Shown in pieces: positions 35,022 to 45,180 of a DNA stretch of 64,000 bases. Source of the DNA: Halalkalibacter oceani (lineage in GTDB: Bacteria > Bacillota > Bacilli > Bacillales > Bacillaceae_D); assembly GCF_023715605.1 (NCBI RefSeq), contig NZ_JAMBOL010000003.1:124001-188000 (forward strand), written 5' to 3'. The notes below the pieces were generated by a model. The model saw only the letters and a program-made list of their open reading frames with translations, did not search any database and was not told where the DNA came from. The translations under genes and the position numbers were made by a program. Positions within the stretch are counted from its first letter, which is position 1. Every line of letters starts with the position of its first letter.

Positions 35022-35119
35022 AAGCGTATGGTTTCTCTCCACTCCTATCCATACAACTTTTAGCTTTTGCTAACCCTTGATTTGAAAACGCTTACGTTTC
35101 CAGGTCAAGGGCTTTTTTT
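35022..35119 (+). ncRNA. Candidate small regulatory RNA
   Basis: About 98 nt from the predicted start to the end of a seven-T terminator tail. A 5' hairpin (GTATGG 35026-35031 with CCATAC 35049-35054) presents a 17-base CU-rich loop (TTTCTCTCCACTCCTAT) that could pair with Shine-Dalgarno sequences. A linker follows, then a strong terminator (CCCTTGA 35074-35080 with TCAAGGG 35105-35111, inner AAACG/CGTTT). No ORF with a ribosome site lies in it. A second cre-like sequence (TTGAAAACGCTTACGT, 35082-35097) lies in the terminator. It resembles CU-rich antisense RNAs such as FsrA or RoxS in style, not recognisably in sequence. Confidence 0.65.
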
Positions 35120-35185
35120 ATTAAAATCATCCGTATGCAGAACTGGAATGTGTTATTTCTCACTTTCGTTCTTCATACGCATGAC

Positions 35186-35270
35186 AAAAGGAACGAGATT
35201 CCGTTACTAAGCAAAAATAAGCTCTTCAGCTCACTTCCAGCTAGCAATTGCGGAATGCCGTTCCTTTTTT
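35186..35270. terminator. Long inverted repeat after aroA
   Basis: AAAAGGAAC (35186-35194) and GTTCCTTTT (35260-35268), with inner ATTCCG/CGGAAT, bracket about 48 bases and are followed by TTTT on the plus strand and TTTTG on the minus strand. It can act as a bidirectional terminator between the small RNA and aroA. A further GGAATGAGGTTCC motif lies at about 35304. Confidence 0.5.
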
Positions 35271-35343
35271 ATCCGTCAAAAAGTCATAATGGGCGGAATA
35301 GCGGAATGAGGTTCCCAATAGCGCCATTCTCCCCACGCACGGT

Positions 35344-36639
35344 TTACTTACCGCCAAGCAGCTCGTCGATATGCTCGAAGAAAGTCGGATACGAAACGGC
35401 AATCGCCTCGCTGCGCTCAATTGTCATTCTGCCTTCCGCGATTAACCCCGCTACCCCCATCGCCATTCCGATGCGATGATCGCCATAGCTGCTCACAGTC
35501 GCTGCTTTAAGCGCGGTACGCCCTTCAATAATCATTCCATCTTCCGTTGCTTCGATTGTGGCCCCAAGCTTTTTCAGCTCGCTGACAACCGTGTCAATCC
35601 GGTTCGTTTCCTTGACCTTTAATTCCTCGGCATCGCGGATGACGGTTTTGCCCTCGGCCTGTGTCGCGAGAACAGCGATGACCGGGATCTCATCAATCAA
35701 GCGCGGGATCAGGTCACCGCCGATTTCGATTCCCTTTAACGTCGATGTCTTAATGTCAAGATCGGCAATCGGCTCGCCGCCAACGACCTGCTCGTTGTGA
35801 ACCGAGATCGAGGCGCCCATTTCCTGAAGCACGTCAATAATGCCCGAACGGGTCGGATTGATCCCTACTCCCTTGAGCGTAATATGACTATTCGGAACAA
35901 TCACCGCCGCAACTAAGAAAAACGCCGCCGAGGAAATATCACCAGGCACGGTAATATCCTGAGCCGTCAACGTTTGTCCCCCTTTTACTGAAACGGTTAA
36001 TCCGTCGCGCTTCACTTCGACTCCATACGCCGTCAGCATTCGTTCTGTATGATCTCGTGAGAGCGCAGGCTCAGTGACGGACGTTACACCCTCACTTTGC
36101 AAACCAGCTAAAAGAATCGCCGACTTCACCTGAGCGCTTGCCACCTTCGATTGAAACTGAATCCCTTTTGTCTGTCCACCGCGGATTGACAATGGCGTAA
36201 AGCGTCCGTTGCCGCGACCATCGATAATCGAGCCCATTTCCCGCAGCGGTTCCGTCACGCGGCCCATCGGTCGCTTCGCAATCGAGTCATCCCCAATAAT
36301 AACCGAATGAAACGGTCTCGTCGCCAGGATGCCGAGCATCAGCCGCGTTGTCGTACCCGAATTGCCTACGTCTAAAATCTCTTCCGGCTCCTGTAAGCCG
36401 TCCCAGCCCTTCCCTTCAATCGTCACCTTTTCGCCTTCCTGCTCAATTGTTACCCCTAATTTCCGAAAGCAATCAATCGTGCTTAAGCAATCTTCTCCGG
36501 CCAGAAAGCCGTCGACTGTCGTCTTCCCTTCAGCGATCGCACCAAACATGACCGCCCTGTGGGAAATTGATTTATCACCAGGCACCTGAATGGAGCCTGT
36601 CAATCCATTCCTTGCCTGCTCAACATGTGCTGTACTCAT
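35344..36639 (-). CDS. aroA: 3-phosphoshikimate 1-carboxyvinyltransferase (EPSP synthase)
   Basis: 431 residues (called aroE in B. subtilis). It joins shikimate-3-phosphate and PEP, the sixth shikimate step. Motifs are [42 protein letters not shown] and [10 protein letters not shown], with [10 protein letters not shown] near the C-terminus. Last gene of the aromatic supraoperon, 13 bases after tyrA. Confidence 0.95.
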   Translation of the reverse strand: MSTAHVEQARNGLTGSIQVPGDKSISHRAVMFGAIAEGKTTVDGFLAGEDCLSTIDCFRKLGVTIEQEGEKVTIEGKGWDGLQEPEEILDVGNSGTTTRLMLGILATRPFHSVIIGDDSIAKRPMGRVTEPLREMGSIIDGRGNGRFTPLSIRGGQTKGIQFQSKVASAQVKSAILLAGLQSEGVTSVTEPALSRDHTERMLTAYGVEVKRDGLTVSVKGGQTLTAQDITVPGDISSAAFFLVAAVIVPNSHITLKGVGINPTRSGIIDVLQEMGASISVHNEQVVGGEPIADLDIKTSTLKGIEIGGDLIPRLIDEIPVIAVLATQAEGKTVIRDAEELKVKETNRIDTVVSELKKLGATIEATEDGMIIEGRTALKAATVSSYGDHRIGMAMGVAGLIAEGRMTIERSEAIAVSYPTFFEHIDELLGGK

Positions 36640-36652
36640 TCGCCCTTCCTCC

Positions 36653-37750
36653 TTACATCATATACGTGTCGTACATTGCCTGCTGTAAATGAACCTGGGC
36701 CCGCTGCCGATCCTCTTCCGAACGAAAGCTTAAGCGCAGCACTCCCATAATATCTTCACGCGTCTCTAAAATTCGGATGTTCGTAATGCTGATTTCATGC
36801 TGGGCGAGAATGCTCGTCACATCCGAAATGACCCCCGGGTGGTCCGGTACGTCGACAAATAAATCATAAAAGGACGGAATCGCACCTTTTTCACGTGCCG
36901 GCAAGCCATCGCGAAATGCTTTTGCCTGTTCAAAATAAGCAAAAATATCATCGGCATTCTCTGTTTCAATCATCGCTCGCACCTCATTCATCTCCGTTGT
37001 CCAAGAAGAGAGCAGCTCAAGCAGGCTTTCCTTATTATGTAGTAAAATATCGCGCCACATCGCCGGACTCGCCGAGGCAATTCTCGTAATGTCGCGGAAT
37101 CCACCGGCAGCAAGGCGCGAAACAAGCGGTTCATCCCCGTCCATTTTCGCGACTTGATGAACGAGACTTGCCGCAACAATATGAGGAAAATGACTGATCG
37201 CGCCGGCGAGACGGTCGTGTTGCTCCGCGGTCAGCTCGATAAACGTCGCCTTCGTCCCTTTCAGCCAGTTTTGCAGCTGGATAATCTGCCTAAGATCCGT
37301 GCCTTCAGCCGGGGTTAAAATATAAAAGGCATTTTCAAACAAATGAGCTCTCGCCGCTTCAACACCACTTTTATGTGAACCGGCCATCGGGTGACCGCCG
37401 ATAAACGTCACGCCTTTTTCCGTCAGGCAGTCAGCCTGCGTCACGATTCGCTTCTTCGTGCTGCCGACATCGGTAATGATCGCCCCCGCCTTCAATGAAT
37501 AGCCAGCCAGCTCCTGAATCAGCTCCTCTGTTTTCATAACTGGAGTCGCGAAAATAATCAGATCCGCATTCTTGACCCCCTCTTCCAATGAAGGCGCCAC
37601 TTCATCAATCACCTGCAGCGATAAAGCCATTTTTACTTGTTGTTGTGAAATATCAAAGCCTCGAATATGCACGTCGTGTTCTTTGCGAATGGCGAGCGCA
37701 ATCGAGCCGCCAATCAAACCGAGGCCGACGATGAAAACCGTTCTTTTCAT
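36653..37750 (-). CDS. tyrA: Prephenate dehydrogenase
   Basis: 365 residues. It oxidises and decarboxylates prephenate to 4-hydroxyphenylpyruvate for tyrosine. The N-terminal NAD site is [14 protein letters not shown]; the catalytic His lies in [14 protein letters not shown] and a second His in ISHFPHI. A C-terminal ACT domain ([17 protein letters not shown]) suggests feedback by tyrosine. The ATG at 37750 follows GGAAGGAG. Confidence 0.95.
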   Translation of the reverse strand: MKRTVFIVGLGLIGGSIALAIRKEHDVHIRGFDISQQQVKMALSLQVIDEVAPSLEEGVKNADLIIFATPVMKTEELIQELAGYSLKAGAIITDVGSTKKRIVTQADCLTEKGVTFIGGHPMAGSHKSGVEAARAHLFENAFYILTPAEGTDLRQIIQLQNWLKGTKATFIELTAEQHDRLAGAISHFPHIVAASLVHQVAKMDGDEPLVSRLAAGGFRDITRIASASPAMWRDILLHNKESLLELLSSWTTEMNEVRAMIETENADDIFAYFEQAKAFRDGLPAREKGAIPSFYDLFVDVPDHPGVISDVTSILAQHEISITNIRILETREDIMGVLRLSFRSEEDRQRAQVHLQQAMYDTYMM

Positions 37751-37780
37751 TCTTTTCTCCTTCCACCCACACAGCGTTGA

Positions 37781-37825
37781 AAAAGGCTGTTTCAAAAAGT
37801 CAAATGCCGACCTTTCAAAACTGCC
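37781..37825 (-). terminator. Terminator-like hairpin between hisC and tyrA
   Basis: On the minus strand GGCAGTTTTGAAAGGTC pairs imperfectly with GACTTTTTGAAACAGCC, followed by TTTTTC. It is the only clear hairpin inside the trpE-to-aroA run, so tyrA-aroA may be partly uncoupled from trp transcription. Confidence 0.6.
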
Positions 37826-37846
37826 TCTCCACCAAACAGGAACATG

Positions 37847-38953
37847 TTATTTTTGTCCAATAGGCTGTGTTTGCAACATTTCCTTCAAGATCGAAAGTAT
37901 TTCCTCATTCTCTTCCTGGCTGCCTACCGTAATCCGGGCACATGTCGGAAAGCCTAACGCTTCACCGGAGCGAATAATAAAGCCGCGCTTTAATAAATAA
38001 TCAAAAACCTCATCTCCTGAACGTTCAAAATCAATTAAGATGAAGTTCGCCTGCGATGAGTAGTACGTAAGCCCTTGCTCCTCACAGAATGCTTCATACA
38101 GCTTCATGCCTTCTCTGTTTTTTTGTACGCATTCGGCAATAAATGGATCATCATCAAGTGCAGCCGCAGCGGCAGCATGAGCAAAGGTCGTATTGTTAAA
38201 CGGCGGGCGTACCGGATCAAGCTTGGCAATGAAATCAGCATCCCCGACGCCGTAACCGACGCGAAGCGCTGCTAATCCGTATGCCTTTGAAAACGTTCGG
38301 AGTACAATCAAATTTTTGTATGTCTTCAGAAGAGGAATCGATTGCGGAAAATCGTCCGCTATCGCGTATTCATAGTAGGCTTCATCTGAAACGACGAGCA
38401 CATCCGCAGGTACGCTCTTCATAAATTGCTCAAAGCTCGCCTTGTCGATATATGTACCGGAAGGATTGTTCGGGTTACATACCCAAACGATGCGCGTATT
38501 TTCGTCAATCGCCGCAAGCATCGCCTCTAAATCATGGGTGCCGTCCTCCTTGCAGGCGATCTCGCGGACTTCCGCCCCTTCAATCGTCGCATTCAGCTTA
38601 TATTGCGAAAAGGTTGGATCAGCCGTAACGGTATTCGTATTCTCATCGAGCAACGCCCGGCAAAGAAACTGAATAATCTCATCTGAACCATTTCCGAAGA
38701 TTAACTGCTCCTGGGCGACGCCGATTTTTTGGGCGACCTTTTCCCGCAAGACAGCCGCATATCCATCCGGATAAATCGCCGTATTTGCCGCAAGCTCCCG
38801 AATCGCTTCCGCTGCTTTCGGCGAAGCACCGAACGGATTTTCATTGGAGGCAAGCTTGATTACTTTCGTCAGCCCGAGCTCTTTTTTTACTTCGTCAATC
38901 GGTTTCCCCGGTTTATAGGAAGGAAGACCGAGTAATTGTCGTTTTACCTGCAT
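37847..38953 (-). CDS. hisC: Histidinol-phosphate / aromatic aminotransferase
   Basis: 368 residues, PLP aminotransferase class I/II. ASNENPFG, NPNNPSGT, SDEAYYEYA and the PLP Lys in RTFSKAYGLAALRVGYG are the signatures. In the supraoperon it serves histidine synthesis and also transaminates the keto acids of Phe and Tyr in B. subtilis. The ATG at 38953 follows GAGGTG. Confidence 0.95.
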   Translation of the reverse strand: MQVKRQLLGLPSYKPGKPIDEVKKELGLTKVIKLASNENPFGASPKAAEAIRELAANTAIYPDGYAAVLREKVAQKIGVAQEQLIFGNGSDEIIQFLCRALLDENTNTVTADPTFSQYKLNATIEGAEVREIACKEDGTHDLEAMLAAIDENTRIVWVCNPNNPSGTYIDKASFEQFMKSVPADVLVVSDEAYYEYAIADDFPQSIPLLKTYKNLIVLRTFSKAYGLAALRVGYGVGDADFIAKLDPVRPPFNNTTFAHAAAAAALDDDPFIAECVQKNREGMKLYEAFCEEQGLTYYSSQANFILIDFERSGDEVFDYLLKRGFIIRSGEALGFPTCARITVGSQEENEEILSILKEMLQTQPIGQK

Positions 38954-38993
38954 CGTCAGCACCTCATCTATGTCTTAGTCGTATATCTCTATG

Positions 38994-39797
38994 TTACGAC
39001 GAAATAAGCGAAGAAACAAACGTTTTTATTTCCGCGAGCGCCTCTGCTCTTGTCGCCGGCTGTTTTAACGCTTCCGCGCGCGCTCCGATTTCGGCAACGA
39101 GCGCGCTTCCAACGACGACACCGTCAGCATGCTCATTCATCACTTTCACCTGTTCTGCCGTTGAAATGCCGAAGCCAACCGCTGTCGGAATCCGGCTTGC
39201 TTCGCGAACGGTTGTCAAAAAGTCATAGACACGCGGGTCAAGCTTAGACCGCGCACCAGTCACGCCGAGCGAGGAAACACAGTACAAGAACCCTTCGGCC
39301 CGTTCAGCAATTTTCACCATTCGTTCACGCGAGGTCGGCGCAACGAGAGAAATGAGCACCAGCTCTTTTTCGTGACATAGACCGCTCAGTTCTTCGCTCT
39401 CCTCATAAGGCAGGTCGGGAACGAGAACGCCGTCGATGCCGAGCTCTGCCGCTTCCTCAGTAAAACGGCGCTCACCATATTGCAAAAGCGGATTAAAATA
39501 AGTAAAGATCACGACAGGAATCGTCAGCCCTTTTTCCCGCATGAGCGGCACGAGCTTCAACGCCTGCTCCAAGCTCATCCCCTCGGCAAGAGCCCGCTTC
39601 GAAGCAGCCTGGATCGTCGGACCGTCCGCGAGTGGATCTGAATACGGAATGCCGAGTTCAAGCAGACTCGCCCCGGCTTCCTCCAGCATCAGCGCCAGCT
39701 CGACCGTTGCGTCAGCCGAAGGATCACCGGCTGTAATAAAAGGAATAAATAAAGGCTTGTGCGAATTCATCGCAGCTTCCATACGCTTACTCGCCAT
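38994..39797 (-). CDS. trpA: Tryptophan synthase alpha chain
   Basis: 267 residues, TIM barrel that cleaves indole-3-glycerol phosphate to indole. Catalytic Glu is in [16 protein letters not shown] and Asp in GVLVPDLP; the phosphate loop is VGFGIST. The ATG at 39797 follows GAGGTGA and overlaps the trpB stop by 11 bases, coupling the two chains of the complex. Confidence 0.96.
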   Translation of the reverse strand: MASKRMEAAMNSHKPLFIPFITAGDPSADATVELALMLEEAGASLLELGIPYSDPLADGPTIQAASKRALAEGMSLEQALKLVPLMREKGLTIPVVIFTYFNPLLQYGERRFTEEAAELGIDGVLVPDLPYEESEELSGLCHEKELVLISLVAPTSRERMVKIAERAEGFLYCVSSLGVTGARSKLDPRVYDFLTTVREASRIPTAVGFGISTAEQVKVMNEHADGVVVGSALVAEIGARAEALKQPATRAEALAEIKTFVSSLISS

Positions 39798-40989
39798 CGG
39801 ATTCACCTCGAAAATGTTTCATTAATGTGTGCACATCTTTATCGCCCCGTCCCGATAAGCAGACGAGAATCGTATCTTCATTCGTCAGCTGCTGCGCGCG
39901 TTCACACGCCTTTGCCAACGCATGGGCACTTTCCACCGCCGGAATGATCCCTTCCGTTTCAGAAAGCAGCTTCAGCGCATCCAATGCCTGCTGATCAGTG
40001 ACCGCATCGTATCTCACGCGTCCATTTGCCGCAAGATACGCGTGCTCAGGCCCAATGCCAGGATAATCGAGGCCCGCGGAAATCGAATACGGCTCCGTAA
40101 TCTGTCCTGCTTCATCCTGCAATAAATACGTCAAAGAACCGTGAATGACGCCCTTCGTTCCCTTTGTAATCGTCGCCGCATGCTTGTCGGTTTCCACGCC
40201 AAGCCCGGCCGCTTCGACACCAATCAAGCGGACATCATCGTCGAGAAACGGATAAAATGTCCCGATTGCATTGCTTCCCCCGCCGACGCAAGCGATCACT
40301 TCGGTCGGAAGCTTTCCTTCCCGCTCGAGCATTTGTTTGCGCGCCTCGTCGCCGATAATGCGCTGAAAATCACGAACCATCTTAGGATACGGATGCGGAC
40401 CGACAACAGAGCCGATTAAATAAAACGTATCCTCGGCATTCGCCACCCAGTAGCGGATTGCTTCGTTCGTCGCATCCTTCAGCGTTTTGCTGCCGGATGT
40501 CGCCGGAATGACTTCAGCTCCGAGCAGCTCCATCCGGAAGACGTTGAGCGCCTGCCGCTCCATATCCTCTTCCCCCATAAATACTTTACACTCCAGGCCA
40601 AAGCGGGCGGCGATCGTCGCGGACGCCACTCCGTGCTGGCCGGCCCCCGTTTCGGCGACAATTTTTGTTTTGCCCATTCGTTTCGCCAGCAACGCCTGAC
40701 CCATTGCATTATTAAGCTTGTGCGCTCCCGTATGAAGCAGATCTTCCCGCTTCAAATAAATTTTAGCGCCTCCCAAATTCTCACTCAGCTGTCTGGCATA
40801 CGATAACGCAGTCGGTCTGCCCGCATACTCACGCAGCTGATAATGATACTCCTCAACAAAAGTTTCATCAGCCATCGCTTCATCCAATGCCTGCTCTAGC
40901 TCTTCAATTACGCTCATTAACGTCTCCGGCACGTATTTCCCGCCAAAATCGCCGAAGCGTCCTCGTTTATCTGGATAGATCACTGCCAT
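39787..40989 (-). CDS. trpB: Tryptophan synthase beta chain
   Basis: 400 residues, PLP enzyme that condenses indole and serine. The PLP Lys is in [17 protein letters not shown], followed by [11 protein letters not shown]; the phosphate-binding GGGSNAIG is also present. It overlaps trpF by 23 bases. Standard length and order. Confidence 0.97.
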   Translation of the reverse strand: MAVIYPDKRGRFGDFGGKYVPETLMSVIEELEQALDEAMADETFVEEYHYQLREYAGRPTALSYARQLSENLGGAKIYLKREDLLHTGAHKLNNAMGQALLAKRMGKTKIVAETGAGQHGVASATIAARFGLECKVFMGEEDMERQALNVFRMELLGAEVIPATSGSKTLKDATNEAIRYWVANAEDTFYLIGSVVGPHPYPKMVRDFQRIIGDEARKQMLEREGKLPTEVIACVGGGSNAIGTFYPFLDDDVRLIGVEAAGLGVETDKHAATITKGTKGVIHGSLTYLLQDEAGQITEPYSISAGLDYPGIGPEHAYLAANGRVRYDAVTDQQALDALKLLSETEGIIPAVESAHALAKACERAQQLTNEDTILVCLSGRGDKDVHTLMKHFRGESDGE

Positions 40990-41626
40990 GATTGTTCATC
41001 CTTTCCTCTAGCTGCTCCACTAGTGCCCTTGATTTGCGGCCGCCCTGCTCGATTCCGCTTGAGACGTCAATTCCGTCAGGCTGATAGCGCATCAGCTCAC
41101 CTACGTTCTCTGGACGAATGCCGCCGGCAATCAAGACAGGCACCTTTTGCCGGCGTCCTTCTGTTATATAACGAGGGACATAGTTCCAATCGAAGGAAAC
41201 TCCTGTCCCGCCCCATTGCTTCCCGACTTTGCAATCAACAACATAACCAGAGACAATGCCTTCATAAGCTTCCATCTCCTGCAACGCATTCTCGTTGTGA
41301 TGGATCACTTTCCAAACTGGCAGCCCTGTTTGTTTTTTAATCTCTTTCACCTGCTCCGGTGTTTCCGCTCCGTGGCATTGAATAATGTCTATCGGCAGCC
41401 CGTCCACCGTTGCCGCAATTTGCTCCGCTGACGCATTGACAAACAAAGCAACGATTTTCGCCCGACTTTTGCCGTGATGACGGGAAAGCCACTCTTTTAC
41501 CTGTTCGCGCGTGACCTGGCGTTTGCTTTCGGCGAAGACAAAGCCGACATAATCGGCTCGGCTCAGTAGCGCAATTTCTGTATCCTCATAAGAATGATTT
41601 CCGCATAGCTTAAGAAGGGGAGACAC
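40967..41626 (-). CDS. trpF: N-(5'-phosphoribosyl)anthranilate isomerase
   Basis: 219 residues. [11 protein letters not shown] carries the catalytic Cys, VDCK and the later GTGVSFDW the Asp side, and [11 protein letters not shown] the phosphate loop. The start is the GTG at 41626 with GGAGG eight bases upstream; a GTG eight codons earlier is less well placed. It overlaps trpC by 17 bases. Confidence 0.95.
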   Translation of the reverse strand: MSPLLKLCGNHSYEDTEIALLSRADYVGFVFAESKRQVTREQVKEWLSRHHGKSRAKIVALFVNASAEQIAATVDGLPIDIIQCHGAETPEQVKEIKKQTGLPVWKVIHHNENALQEMEAYEGIVSGYVVDCKVGKQWGGTGVSFDWNYVPRYITEGRRQKVPVLIAGGIRPENVGELMRYQPDGIDVSSGIEQGGRKSRALVEQLEERMNNHGSDLSR

Positions 41627-42383
41627 GTGCTTCGCCTCCAAATAATTCACTAATTCCCTGCTCCGGTGAGTCGGCCCGCATTAAGGATTCCCCGACGAGC
41701 ACCCCGGCCGCTCCGGCTTTTTGGACGCGATCAATATCGGCTTTTGTAAAGATGCCACTCTCACTGACAAACAGGCTCGACTCCGGGATGAGCACAGCCA
41801 TCTCCTCTGTTTGGGAAAGCGACGTCTCGAATGTTTTCAGGTTGCGATTGTTGACGCCGATGATCTTCGGTGTAAAAGCGGACAAAAGCTCTTCCAGCTC
41901 TTCTTTCGCATGGACTTCGACTAAGCATTCAAGCCCTTTCGCATAGGCAAGATCATACAACTGTTTCAGCTTATTAATCGGTACTGCGCCGACAATTAAC
42001 AGCATCGCATCAGCGCCGATCCGGACCGTTTCCTCGACCTGTGCCTCATCGATAATGAAATCCTTGCGCATAACCGGCAGCTGAACCGCGCGCTTGACCG
42101 CTGACAAATAAGTCGGGTCTCCCTGAAAATAATCCCGGTCGGTTAAAACCGAAATCGCATCGGCTCCGCCCGCCTGATAGCCTTTGGCAATCTCCACCGG
42201 ATTGAAATCAGCGCGGATCAGCCCCTTTGACGGCGAGGCTTTTTTCACTTCGGCAATGAGAGCGGTTTGTCGCGTCGGCGCGCGCAACGCTTCAAACAAG
42301 GAATAGTGCGTCACGTCTTCCTGAGGGGGAAGAACGAGCTCGCTTACTTCCTTCTGCTTTGATTGCAAAATTTTCTCAAGCAT
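41610..42383 (-). CDS. trpC: Indole-3-glycerol phosphate synthase
   Basis: 257 residues. EVKKASPSKGLIRADFNP, VMRKDFIIDEAQVEE (catalytic Lys), VGVNNRNLKTFETSL and VSESGIFTKADI are the family signatures. The ATG overlaps the end of trpD. TrpC and TrpF are separate proteins here, not fused as in E. coli. Confidence 0.96.
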   Translation of the reverse strand: MLEKILQSKQKEVSELVLPPQEDVTHYSLFEALRAPTRQTALIAEVKKASPSKGLIRADFNPVEIAKGYQAGGADAISVLTDRDYFQGDPTYLSAVKRAVQLPVMRKDFIIDEAQVEETVRIGADAMLLIVGAVPINKLKQLYDLAYAKGLECLVEVHAKEELEELLSAFTPKIIGVNNRNLKTFETSLSQTEEMAVLIPESSLFVSESGIFTKADIDRVQKAGAAGVLVGESLMRADSPEQGISELFGGEARVSPS

Positions 42384-43404
42384 GTTGTTCAGTCTCCTTC
42401 TGCTCAGTTGTCAGCTTTTCAAAATGGCGATAGACATGGCCGGAGGAAATCGCCTTCTGCACAAGCGATACGCCTTCTTTTATCGAAGCAACCCGTTCTG
42501 ACGCATAAAGTGCCGCCGCGGCATTAAGCGCGACGATACCCTCTGCCGACGCATTCGCTTTTCCGGCTAGCACCTTTCGAATTAATGCCGCACTTTCCTT
42601 CGGCGTCTCAACCTGAATCTCATCCAGCGTCCCGCGCGTCAAGCCGACCTCTTCCGGTGTGAGCGAATACTGCTTCTGTTCTGTGCCGTTCACTTCAATA
42701 ATATGCGATTCTGTCGTAATGGAAAGCTCATCAAGTCCCTCTCCTCCGGTAACGAGCAGCGAGCGCGTCGTCCCAAGCCGGCTCAGTGTTTCAGCCATTT
42801 TCCGAGCAAATGCCTCGTCATAGACGCCGATCAGCTGATGTTTCGCATTGGCCGGATTCGTCAATGGACCAAGCAAATTAAAAATCGTCCGGAAGCCGAT
42901 TTCCTTCCGCGGAGCAACCGCATGCTTCATCGACTGATGGTAAAGCGGCGCAAATAAAAAGCACAGGTTTGTCTGCTGCAGCGCCTGCTGCGCTTCTTCT
43001 GGGGAATACTGGATCGACATTTGAAGCTCCTCCAGCACATCAGCACTGCCGCTTTTTGAGGAAACCGCGCGATTGCCATGCTTGGCAACCGGTACACCGA
43101 GCGCCGACAGGACGATCGCCGTCGTTGTTGAAATATTGAACGTGCCAAGATCATCGCCGCCTGTTCCGCATGTGTCGACAACATCGAGCTTTGTCTCGGG
43201 AATCGTTACCGAATGCGCCCGCATCGAACGAGCAAAGCCGGTCATTTCGTCGACCGTTTCCCCGCGAAACCGCATAACCGTCACGAGGCTCGCAATCTGG
43301 CTCGGCGTCGCTTCGCCGCGCATAATTTCATCCATCGCCGCCTGCGCTTCCTTCTCTGTCAACGTCTCTCCGTTCATACATTTCCGCAGCAATAATTTAA
43401 GCAT
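42376..43404 (-). CDS. trpD: Anthranilate phosphoribosyltransferase
   Basis: 342 residues. DTCGTGGDDLGTFNIST binds PRPP, and KHGNRAVSSKSGSADVLE and GPLTNPANAKHQLIGVY are family signatures. The ATG at 43404 follows GAGGTC and overlaps the trpE stop. No glutamine amidotransferase domain is fused, so the amidotransferase (pabA/trpG) must be encoded outside the window. Confidence 0.96.
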   Translation of the reverse strand: MLKLLLRKCMNGETLTEKEAQAAMDEIMRGEATPSQIASLVTVMRFRGETVDEMTGFARSMRAHSVTIPETKLDVVDTCGTGGDDLGTFNISTTTAIVLSALGVPVAKHGNRAVSSKSGSADVLEELQMSIQYSPEEAQQALQQTNLCFLFAPLYHQSMKHAVAPRKEIGFRTIFNLLGPLTNPANAKHQLIGVYDEAFARKMAETLSRLGTTRSLLVTGGEGLDELSITTESHIIEVNGTEQKQYSLTPEEVGLTRGTLDEIQVETPKESAALIRKVLAGKANASAEGIVALNAAAALYASERVASIKEGVSLVQKAISSGHVYRHFEKLTTEQKETEQHA

Positions 43405-44926
43405 GCTTGACGACCTCCCCTTTTTCACTTTGCTTTGCTTCTGAGCCAAACATTTTTTCCGCGACCTGTACAGCACGGATCAACGCCTTCGCTTTATTCT
43501 CCGTTTCTTCAAATTCCTTTTCCGGAACAGAATCTGCGACGATTCCGGCACCGGCCTGAATATAGGCTTTCCCGTGCTGAATGATCATCGTTCTAATGGC
43601 GATACAGGAATCAATATTTCCATCAAAACCTAAATAGCCGATCGCTCCGGCGTATAAGCCTCTCTTCGTCGGTTCAAGCTCCTGCAGAATCTCCATTGCC
43701 CGAATCTTCGGCGCACCGGACACCGTTCCGGCCGGGAAGGAAGCCATTAAAGCCTCCAAAGGCTCCGTATCACGGCGCAGCCGTCCTGTCACCTTGGAAA
43801 TGATGTGCATCACATGGGAAAAGCGACCGATCTCAAGTAAAGTCGGGGTTTCGACAGAGCCGTATTCGGCAATGCGGCCGACGTCATTTCGCGCTAAATC
43901 AACAAGCATATAATGCTCGGCCCGCTCCTTTTCATCAGCGAGCAGATCCGCTTCCAGGCGGGCATCCTCGGCCTCGTCCCTGCCCCGCTTTCTCGTGCCG
44001 GCAATCGGGTGGATTTCCACATGACCATCCTGAACCTGAACGAGCCTTTCCGGCGAGCTGCCGACAACTTCCAGCTGATCAAATTTCAGATAAAACAAAT
44101 AAGGGGACGGGTTGATCATCCGCAATACCCGGTATACTTCAAGCGCCGTCGCTGAAACATTCATTTCAAATCGCTGTGACAGCACCGTTTGAAACACATC
44201 ACCCGCGCGGATGTATTCCTGGATTTTCTCCACATCTTTAAGGAACGCTTCCTTTTTATAATTCGAGATGACATGCTCAAATGATACGTCTTCATCGGTT
44301 TGCGGCAGCTGCTTCAGCATTAAGCCGCTTACCGGCTGTTCAAGCAGGGAGGAGACACGTTCGATTTCCGCAAGAGCTTCACCGTAAGCCCGTTCTTCCT
44401 CGCCTGCCTCCGGACGGGAATGAACCAAAATCGTCAATTCCTTTTTCGTATGGTCGTAAGCGATCAGCGTCTGACAAAATAAAAACTGATAATGCGGAAC
44501 ACGCTCCGCCGTCTCCGTTTGAAGGGTCGGTTCGATCGTTTCAATCGCATCATAGCTCATATAGCCGACCGCCCCGCCGCGAAACGGGATCGGCACGTCA
44601 ACCGGTTCGACGTTCAAATACAACATCGTCGCTTGAAACGCCGCCTGAAACGACTCTTTTTCGACGACAAGCTCGCGCTGATCCGTATATGTCCGATACG
44701 CGCCTTGCTCCTCTACCAATTCAAGCATCGGATTCAAGCCGATAAAGGAATAACGTGACCAAGGCGACTGCTCATCTTTGCTTTCAAGTAAAAAGCTGAC
44801 CTGGGATTCAAGCTGGTGAACAATTTGTACAGGGGTAAGACCGTCGGCGAAAAAACGCTGCACAACGGGAATCGTTTTGTAATTCTGGCAAGATGTCTGA
44901 AAATCGTGTAATGATGGGGTAATCAT
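43397..44926 (-). CDS. trpE: Anthranilate synthase component I
   Basis: 509 residues. It converts chorismate to anthranilate with ammonia from its partner. The N-terminal part carries the Trp feedback site (LLESKDEQSPWSRYSFIG), and the C-terminal chorismate-binding domain carries YIRAGDVFQTVLSQRFE, HPIAGTRKRG and ASFPAGTVSGAPKIRAMEI. The ATG at 44926 sits behind AAGGAGGATTG. Expression is controlled by the TRAP-responsive leader at 45029-45170. Confidence 0.97.
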   Translation of the reverse strand: MITPSLHDFQTSCQNYKTIPVVQRFFADGLTPVQIVHQLESQVSFLLESKDEQSPWSRYSFIGLNPMLELVEEQGAYRTYTDQRELVVEKESFQAAFQATMLYLNVEPVDVPIPFRGGAVGYMSYDAIETIEPTLQTETAERVPHYQFLFCQTLIAYDHTKKELTILVHSRPEAGEEERAYGEALAEIERVSSLLEQPVSGLMLKQLPQTDEDVSFEHVISNYKKEAFLKDVEKIQEYIRAGDVFQTVLSQRFEMNVSATALEVYRVLRMINPSPYLFYLKFDQLEVVGSSPERLVQVQDGHVEIHPIAGTRKRGRDEAEDARLEADLLADEKERAEHYMLVDLARNDVGRIAEYGSVETPTLLEIGRFSHVMHIISKVTGRLRRDTEPLEALMASFPAGTVSGAPKIRAMEILQELEPTKRGLYAGAIGYLGFDGNIDSCIAIRTMIIQHGKAYIQAGAGIVADSVPEKEFEETENKAKALIRAVQVAEKMFGSEAKQSEKGEVVKHA

Positions 44927-45028
44927 CGCAATCCTCCTTAAAATAGAAGGAATGAAAAAGAGGGGAGGCAAACGAAACGGGTGGCACGGACACCGCCTGA
45001 GCGCGGCAACGGCCAATGCATCTCATAT

Positions 45029-45064
45029 AAAAAATCCTCCCGGACCATAAGAGGTAGGAGGATT
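45029..45064 (-). terminator. trp attenuator terminator
   Basis: On the minus strand AATCCTCC (45057-45064) pairs perfectly with GGAGGATT (45033-45040), followed by a run of six T that starts within the right arm. It lies directly after the TRAP-binding triplets. The same 5' arm, read as CAATCCTCC, is also a perfect complement of the trpE Shine-Dalgarno at 44929-44937. Confidence 0.85.
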
Positions 45065-45080
45065 GAATGTTCCTTTATTC

Positions 45081-45170
45081 CTCAACTAAACTCTGCTCTC
45101 CTCAGCTCATTCTCATTCTCAACTCATACTCTTGTGATCTAACAAGTAAACTCATACTTTCACTCAACTC
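45081..45170 (-). promoter_or_regulatory. TRAP-binding site of the trp leader
   Basis: The transcript carries a row of GAG/UAG triplets. Ten are evenly spaced by 2-3 bases between 45081 and 45131 (centres 45130, 45124, 45119, 45113, 45107, 45102, 45097, 45092, 45087, 45082). Further GAG or UAG triplets lie at 45139-45141, 45151-45153, 45163-45165 and 45168-45170. This is the ligand expected for the 11-mer TRAP, whose gene mtrB is at 54309. Confidence 0.9.
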
Positions 45171-45180
45171 TGCTGCATAC

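Noticed and set aside
35022-35119. Identity with RoxS/RsaE, FsrA or SR1
   Set aside because: The CU-rich loop is similar in style, but the characteristic sequences of those RNAs are not recognisable; it is kept as an unnamed candidate.
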